A stretch of 64,000 nt of DNA from Dryomyza anilis. Taxonomy: Eukaryota; Arthropoda; Insecta; Diptera; Dryomyzidae. Where the stretch lies: NCBI GenBank assembly GCA_951804985.1, contig OX638131.1, positions 101,762,464 through 101,826,463 on the forward strand, read 5' to 3'. A model generated the notes under the pieces. That model saw only the letters and a program-made list of their open reading frames with translations, ran no database searches and was not told the DNA's origin. The translations under genes were made by a program, and so were the position numbers. Of the stretch, positions 61,211 to 64,000 are shown piece by piece; position 1 is the first letter of the stretch, and each line of letters opens with the position of its first letter.

Positions 61211-62340
61211 GCACATATATCAGACATATCTAATATATTATTGTGATATATCAAAAGGATTATATCTCTGTGTTATTTATACTTAGTATTTTCAGTCTCG
61301 AATGGATTAATGAGAATATTTGTTTATATTTTGATATTTTTTATTGAAAACATACCATATGGTTACATTCCAAAATCATCAACAAATATATCCATTTTTT
61401 AACTTAAAGTTAATTTGTATTATTGGGCTTAAAATGATCCAAAAACAAACCTTTATAATGTTTAAGGTTTAAAATAAATAACAAAACTACTGAAAGTATT
61501 AACAAGAGCATTCAGTTTTATTTAACTGTGTATTTCATTTTATTACTTTGAAAAATGTATCACTGTGATATATTTTTGTGATGTATTAATCATATATATC
61601 ACTGTGATTTAATTTGATTACTTTAAAAATTTATTACAGTGATATATTTTTGTGATGTATCAGATATACTCAGATATACTCAGATATATAATTGTGATAT
61701 ACCACTGTGATATATCACTCTAATCATCTATCTTGCTTCTCGAAAATATATTAATTACTAATACGTTTCAGATACATATATCACTATGATCTCTATAATC
61801 TGAGCTATACTCGACACATTTGTATTGAATATGATATACACATTACAAAGCTGTATTTTAAATGAATAGCTCTCTAATGTGTTCACTGTGATATATAACA
61901 TAGAACTGTTTATAAGATATATCACTTTGATGTCTCATTTTAATATATTCTTGTCTTTTATGTGATATATCACAAAGATAAGTCTAAAATAATTGACAGT
62001 GATATATAATTAAAAGCTGTATTTTAAATCTATATCCCTGCAATATGTCACTGTGATTAAGTTTAAAATATAATTATATATTAAAATACATTACAGTGAA
62101 AAATTGTGATACCTTTTTAGCATTTATTTTTAGATTTTTATTGTTATGATTTAATAAAAAATCCTTTGTAGTGCTCAAATGTATCACAATATTTACTATC
62201 ACATCAATTTATATCAATTGTTTCACTGTTAAATTACGCTGTGAAGTTACCCTATTATATTTCATTACTAAATGCTCTGAAATACTACTGTGATATATTA
62301 CTAGATCACATTAATATATGAAGACAACATATCACAGCAT
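61211..62340. repeat. Scattered ATATCACTGTGATAT motifs
   Basis: Single or paired TATCACTGTGATATA-like words near 61235, 61555, 61640, 61695, 61775, 61890, 61965, 62045 and 62290, separated by AT-rich sequence. Likely decayed remains of the adjacent arrays. Confidence 0.55.
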
Positions 62341-63484
62341 TAAAATTGGATTTTTTATTTGACTATGACTTGTCATAAATCTATATATAATATATGTATA
62401 TGATAATCTGCCAAAATATGTATTAATAAATATAACAAATCACAGCGATATTTCACTCATAATTAATAATAAATACGACGCATAACTAATAATAGCTTTC
62501 ATTAATTTATTTCATCATTGATCTACATAAAAGTCATCAATTACACAACAATTACAATGTATTACATCTAACAATCACCAAAAATTTGTCAAAAGAAATA
62601 ATAACTGATTACACTTATAATGAATTTTTCACACTTAATTATAGAAAACAAACCCCAACAAGTAATGCTTAATAAACAAGAAAAAATGACCCCACGACTT
62701 CGTGTGTAGTCGCCGTCATAATAAAGTCAAGCTGTCAGTAAAAATGAAATGTGGGCACTAAAAAATTATAACAACTACACAAAAATTCAAAAAAAAAATC
62801 ACAAGAAATTAATGTGAATTTTATGTAAGAGTGCAGCATGCGACAAAAACGAAACTTGTCACTGTTTCTGTCTATTTTCACATAATTGTCAAATGAGGTC
62901 GCCACATGCAGGAAAACACTGTCTTAATTTAACGTGGAAAAATTCTAATTAAAGTGTAGAAAAACAAACATGTTGTGGTGCAGCGTGCGTGCGTGCTGCG
63001 TGAGTGAAAAATTTATTGCATAAAGTGCGACGACTCGATATTGAGTAGTAATAAAAAAAATATACAAAACAAAAATTCATCGAAATTAAACTGTTAAAAG
63101 ATCAAAAACAGATTATTTTTGTTGGCACTAGTGACAAGTGTTTCGTAAAATGATGGCAGGCGAACGAATGGAATGTTGCAGCCCTTTCGTATATGCGTTG
63201 GAGAAAAAAAATAAAATAGAAAAAAATATTTGTTTAGATTTACGAATGCTACGTTGACTTTGATGACTGATGGATTAGTTTTAGTTACAGTTCAACGTTG
63301 TTATTTTATATTTATTTTGGGACTGCATCAAATTGAGCAGTGTGACATAACAATTTTAGTTGATGCAATAGCAATGAGTCGACTATTGAAACAAATTAGA
63401 GATATAACAATTATGTTTTGTATTTCAGGAGTGAGCCGACAGTCTGTTGATTGAAAATTTTAGTAAGCGATCTATTTTGTATTT
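62341..63484. other. Non-coding sequence
   Basis: Mildly GC-richer strips at 62690-62760 and 62960-63040 (GTGCAGCGTGCGTGCGTGCTG). A 74-codon frame at 63230-63454 shows no domain. Confidence 0.4.
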
Positions 63485-63869
63485 GTAGATTTGTTGCGCC
63501 CACCAACTATCTGTCCAACCAACTTATTCGGTTCTCTCAAACACTTAGTAGTTTGTTGTTATCAAAAGTAAAAGAGTCGTAGTTTGAACTACAACCAATT
63601 TCGAACAGTTTTAGAACAATTTAAAACAGTTTGAGAACAATTTGGTGTGTGTATAGGCTAATATTTTAAAGAGACAACAGTTTTAGAGCAATTTAAAACA
63701 GTTTGAGAACAATTTGGTGTGTGTATAGGCTAATATTTTAAAGAGACAGCCGAGGCAGTTCCACCAACATATTTGTTGAAAAGTCGTTTTAAGCGAATGA
63801 AATTGGTTGTTACAATTAACTTTTTTCGTTTTTCCAACCTCATGCCAAAAGAAGATTTTTCTGTGTGTA
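63485..63869 (+). mobile_element. CACACAG family copy D, with internal 72-bp duplication
   Basis: Lacks the first bases of the left terminus (starts GTAGATTTGTTGCGCC) but keeps the right end AGATTTTTCTGTGTG. The segment 63605-63676 (ACAGTTTTAGAACAATTT to TTAAAGAGACA) is repeated at 63677-63748 with one substitution. Retains AACTTATTCGGTTCTCTC and CCAACCTCATGCCAAAAG landmarks. Confidence 0.78.
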
Positions 63870-64000
63870 TTAATATCATATCATTCGTATTAAGTATTTT
63901 TTATTATATATTCGATTTTTAAAATTTATGAAATCTTTTCTATTTCCATTTAATTCATGATTTAATTTTATTTACGTATGGCACATTATTTTTTCCTATT

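Overview
The window looks like a very AT-rich, repeat-laden intronic and intergenic stretch from a higher dipteran fly. The evidence is one recognisable exon of the Neuron-navigator gene sickie, a mini-me type dipteran repeat, two classes of fly-like non-LTR retrotransposon, and large amounts of degenerate minisatellite. There is no operon structure, no rRNA or tRNA gene that I could recognise, no CRISPR array and no intact long gene. The genus cannot be fixed from the sequence alone.

The only host coding sequence I can defend is a 365-nt internal exon on the minus strand (11849-12213). It encodes the C-terminal half of a calponin-homology (CH) domain followed by a Gln/Thr-rich linker. It has a clean acceptor and donor. 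The exon for the first half of the CH domain would lie at higher coordinates, and I did not find it, so the rest of the window is most simply read as sickie introns, or intron plus 5' flank.

Region by region. 1-10 kb: short-TIR elements (1479-2392; 3576-4126 with a perfect 4-bp target duplication), a mini-me type repeat (5056-5792) between two ~800-bp direct repeats, and AT-rich degenerate repeat sequence. 10.8-17.5 kb: four arrays of a 19-bp self-complementary minisatellite around the sickie exon, three in one orientation and one inverted; more arrays lie at 23.9, 35.2 and 37.1 kb. 17.6-32 kb: a GC-richer block, an 11-bp minisatellite, copies of a CACACAG-ended MITE-like family, a TIR element at 28.4-29.3 kb and a cluster of TGACAG hexamers at 29.5-31.1 kb. 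32.5-42.6 kb: more MITE-like copies, a ~115-bp degenerate satellite, and two 5'-truncated, poly-A tailed LINE copies. 42.6-52 kb: an RNase H-bearing LINE fragment with an 11-bp target duplication and a TCAA tail, plus a second decayed mini-me-like repeat. 53-56 kb: 12-bp minisatellites that create spurious ORFs. 56.3-57.4 kb: a foldback element with very long inverted repeats, hAT-like ends and a perfect 8-bp target duplication. 58.8-62.3 kb: arrays of a 13-bp palindromic unit. 63.5-63.9 kb: another MITE-like copy.

Most ORFs above 60 codons here are chance products of AT-rich sequence, microsatellites, or minisatellites whose period is a multiple of three. All family names rest on recognition by eye; no alignment or database search was run.
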